NCBI RefSeq assembly: GCF_002814235.1
Contig: NZ_PHSU01000008.1
Span: 124,001-188,000 of the forward strand
DNA from: Pseudomonas sp. QS1027
Lineage (GTDB): Bacteria; Pseudomonadota; Gammaproteobacteria; Pseudomonadales; Pseudomonadaceae
Length of the DNA stretch: 64,000 bases
Reading direction: 5' to 3'
Shown one piece after another: positions 62,960 to 64,000 of the stretch (the first letter of the stretch is position 1; the number at the start of each line of letters is the position of its first letter). The position numbers were made by a program, and so were the translations under genes. The notes under the pieces were generated by a model. That model had not been told where the DNA came from. It ran no database searches and worked only from the letters and a program-made list of their open reading frames with translations.

Positions 62960-63071
62960 CGCAATTTCACAGATGGGTATTTGCACGGTCATGACCACCT
63001 GCTTGCATTCGACCATGACCAGCATGGCTTCGTGACTACCTGAGAACGTGTCCGATCTCATCGGACACGTT
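62960..63071. repeat. IS-end-like repeats and perfect 12-bp palindrome
   Basis: 62975-63030 contains ggtcatgaccacctgcttgc and attcgaccatgaccagcatg, resembling the units at 39484 and 51990. At 63045-63071 aacgtgtccgat-ctc-atcggacacgtt is a perfect inverted repeat beyond the 3' end of the oxidoreductase gene, possibly a terminator or an IS-end relic. Confidence 0.55.
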
Positions 63072-63105
63072 GTGGACCTGCTGGTGAGGACATGCTCCCA
63101 GTGAT

Positions 63106-63726
63106 TCAGCCGATATCGACTTTCATGGCGATGTCCCAGCTGCCGGCGCCGTTTTTGGCCAGGCCGATCATCATCAGAGCGAGCGACTCGAGCGTCTGGG
63201 CCATCGGCAGGCCGCCAACATCCAACGGACGCAGCCCGAGACTCTCGAGGAAGGTCGAGACGCGCGCCTTGGCGCCCGCATCGTCCGCCGCGATGAACGC
63301 GTCGAGGCGTTCATCCTTGGCAAGTACTTGGCCGAAGAGGGTATTGAACGCCTTGACGACATGCGCGCTGGCGGGGGCGCCCTTGGCGATCTCCTGCGCA
63401 CCGGAACTGCCGTGGGGGGTAACGAGGCCCGAGAGATCGGGAGCGACCGGGTTGGTGATATCGATGATTACCTTACCGTCGAGCGCTTTCCCAAAGTCGG
63501 CCAGTACCGCCACCGCACTGCTGTACGGCACGGCGAGAATGACGATGTCGCCCGCCGGAGTGGCGCCGTAAGTCCCTGTGATCGCTCCGGATGCGAGCTT
63601 GTCGGCAAGTGCCTGCGCCTTGGCGGGATCGCGGCTGAACACCTCGACGGTGTGTCCGGCCTTGGCGATACGGCCGGCGATCGCCGTGGCCATGCCTCCC
63701 GAACCGATGATGCTGATAGTGCTCAT
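63106..63726 (-). CDS. NADPH-dependent F420-reductase-like oxidoreductase
   Basis: 206 aa from 'MSTISIIGSGGMATAIAGRI', a dinucleotide-binding Rossmann motif (GxGxMA) at the N-terminus. 'FSRDPAKAQALADKLASG' and 'KVIIDITNPVAPDLSGLVTP' follow the F420_oxidored pattern seen in many bacteria that lack F420, where it is a generic NAD(P)H oxidoreductase. The ribosome site 'cggag' is 7 bp upstream. The partial gene upstream, read in the same direction, encodes an SDR protein, so the two may be one operon. Confidence 0.9.
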   Translation of the reverse strand: MSTISIIGSGGMATAIAGRIAKAGHTVEVFSRDPAKAQALADKLASGAITGTYGATPAGDIVILAVPYSSAVAVLADFGKALDGKVIIDITNPVAPDLSGLVTPHGSSGAQEIAKGAPASAHVVKAFNTLFGQVLAKDERLDAFIAADDAGAKARVSTFLESLGLRPLDVGGLPMAQTLESLALMMIGLAKNGAGSWDIAMKVDIG

Positions 63727-63839
63727 GTGCAATCTCCGTTCTGAAATCAGGTATTTTTCGTCTTTTCTGGACGGGTTACGCCGTCGCGGCTCGGCCACCC
63801 GCCGGGCGCAGTGCGACCCGGCGGTGTGCCGTCACCTCA

Positions 63840-64000
63840 TCAGCCGGCCGGGAAGTAATGACCGTTATCAAGATCGGCGAAGAGTCCGGGCTGGGTCGGT
63901 TCCCAACCAAGAACCCGGCGCGTGATGGCGTTCGATGTCGGGGTGTCCAGCGTGACCAGATTCGCCAGGAACCCGAAGTAGCCAGGCAGCATCAGCACGT
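63840..64000 (-). CDS. SDR/epimerase-family protein, C-terminal fragment
   Basis: The last 53 codons: 'LMLPGYFGFLANLVTLDTPT' then 'ITRRVLGWEPTQPGLFADLD' and 'GHYFPAG'. This ending is usual for NAD-dependent epimerase/dehydratase-type SDR oxidoreductases of pseudomonads. The catalytic part lies beyond the window edge. Confidence 0.75.
   Translation of the reverse strand, partial: VLMLPGYFGFLANLVTLDTPTSNAITRRVLGWEPTQPGLFADLDNGHYFPAG

Overview
The window comes from a Pseudomonas chromosome, most likely the P. fluorescens complex. The core gene order, the Pseudomonas-type protein sequences and Pseudomonas-specific small families (DUF6124, NdpA/YejK, TIGR03761 ICE proteins) all point there. No taxonomy search was run.

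Region 1 (1-12126) is ordinary GC-rich core genome. It holds the end of a ribose operon (rbsR tail, rbsK, rbsD, an exported nucleoside hydrolase), an I78-type inhibitor lipoprotein, a cold-shock protein, and the translation cluster thrS-infC-rpmI-rplT-pheS-pheT-ihfA-merR. The cluster ends in tRNA-Pro(GGG). infC starts at an AUU codon.

Region 2 (12127-about 21000) is the left part of a prophage or integrative element inserted at that tRNA. A tyrosine integrase and excisionase-like gene are followed by a tightly overlapping leftward set of small early genes and a C5-cytosine methyltransferase. After these come a two-TM cargo gene and a decayed ndpA. I see no capsid, tail or lysis genes, so the element is decayed or fused to other islands.

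Region 3 (21473-30533) is the most interesting stretch. A 792-aa DUF4238 plus SEC-C protein is followed by a terminator. Then comes a two-gene operon: a 1628-aa NERD nuclease/pseudokinase/kinase/SF1 helicase and an overlapping 522-aa partner. It looks like an undescribed anti-phage system.

Region 4 (30541-46415) is a mosaic of decayed mobile DNA (IS66, IS21 with an inverted duplication, IS30, IS1182, ICE remnants). Cargo lies between: a toxin/immunity-like pair, orphan antitoxins (YhfG-like, ParD), fosA, a truncated inositol-phosphatase-like gene, a HEPN-like protein, a PLD-like nuclease, and a divergent XRE/DUF697-like pair.

Region 5 (46515-48360) looks like a small integrase-less integron cassette cluster with attC-like sites. 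One cassette encodes a PD-(D/E)XK-like protein broken at a run of nine G. It is followed by a 976-aa SF2 helicase with a possible C-terminal nuclease (48900-51830).

Region 6 (52343-64000) returns to more GC-rich accessory genes: an exported protein, DUF6124, small membrane proteins, and a LysR regulator divergent from a three-gene operon (hexapeptide/methyltransferase-like fusion, EamA exporter, FAH-like protein). Then come remnants resembling immunity genes, a GNAT acetyltransferase, and an F420-reductase-like oxidoreductase next to a partial SDR gene.

The window therefore reads as a tRNA-anchored hotspot in which defence, toxin/immunity and resistance cargo has accumulated by repeated insertion and decay. 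All functions are inferred from sequence reading alone.
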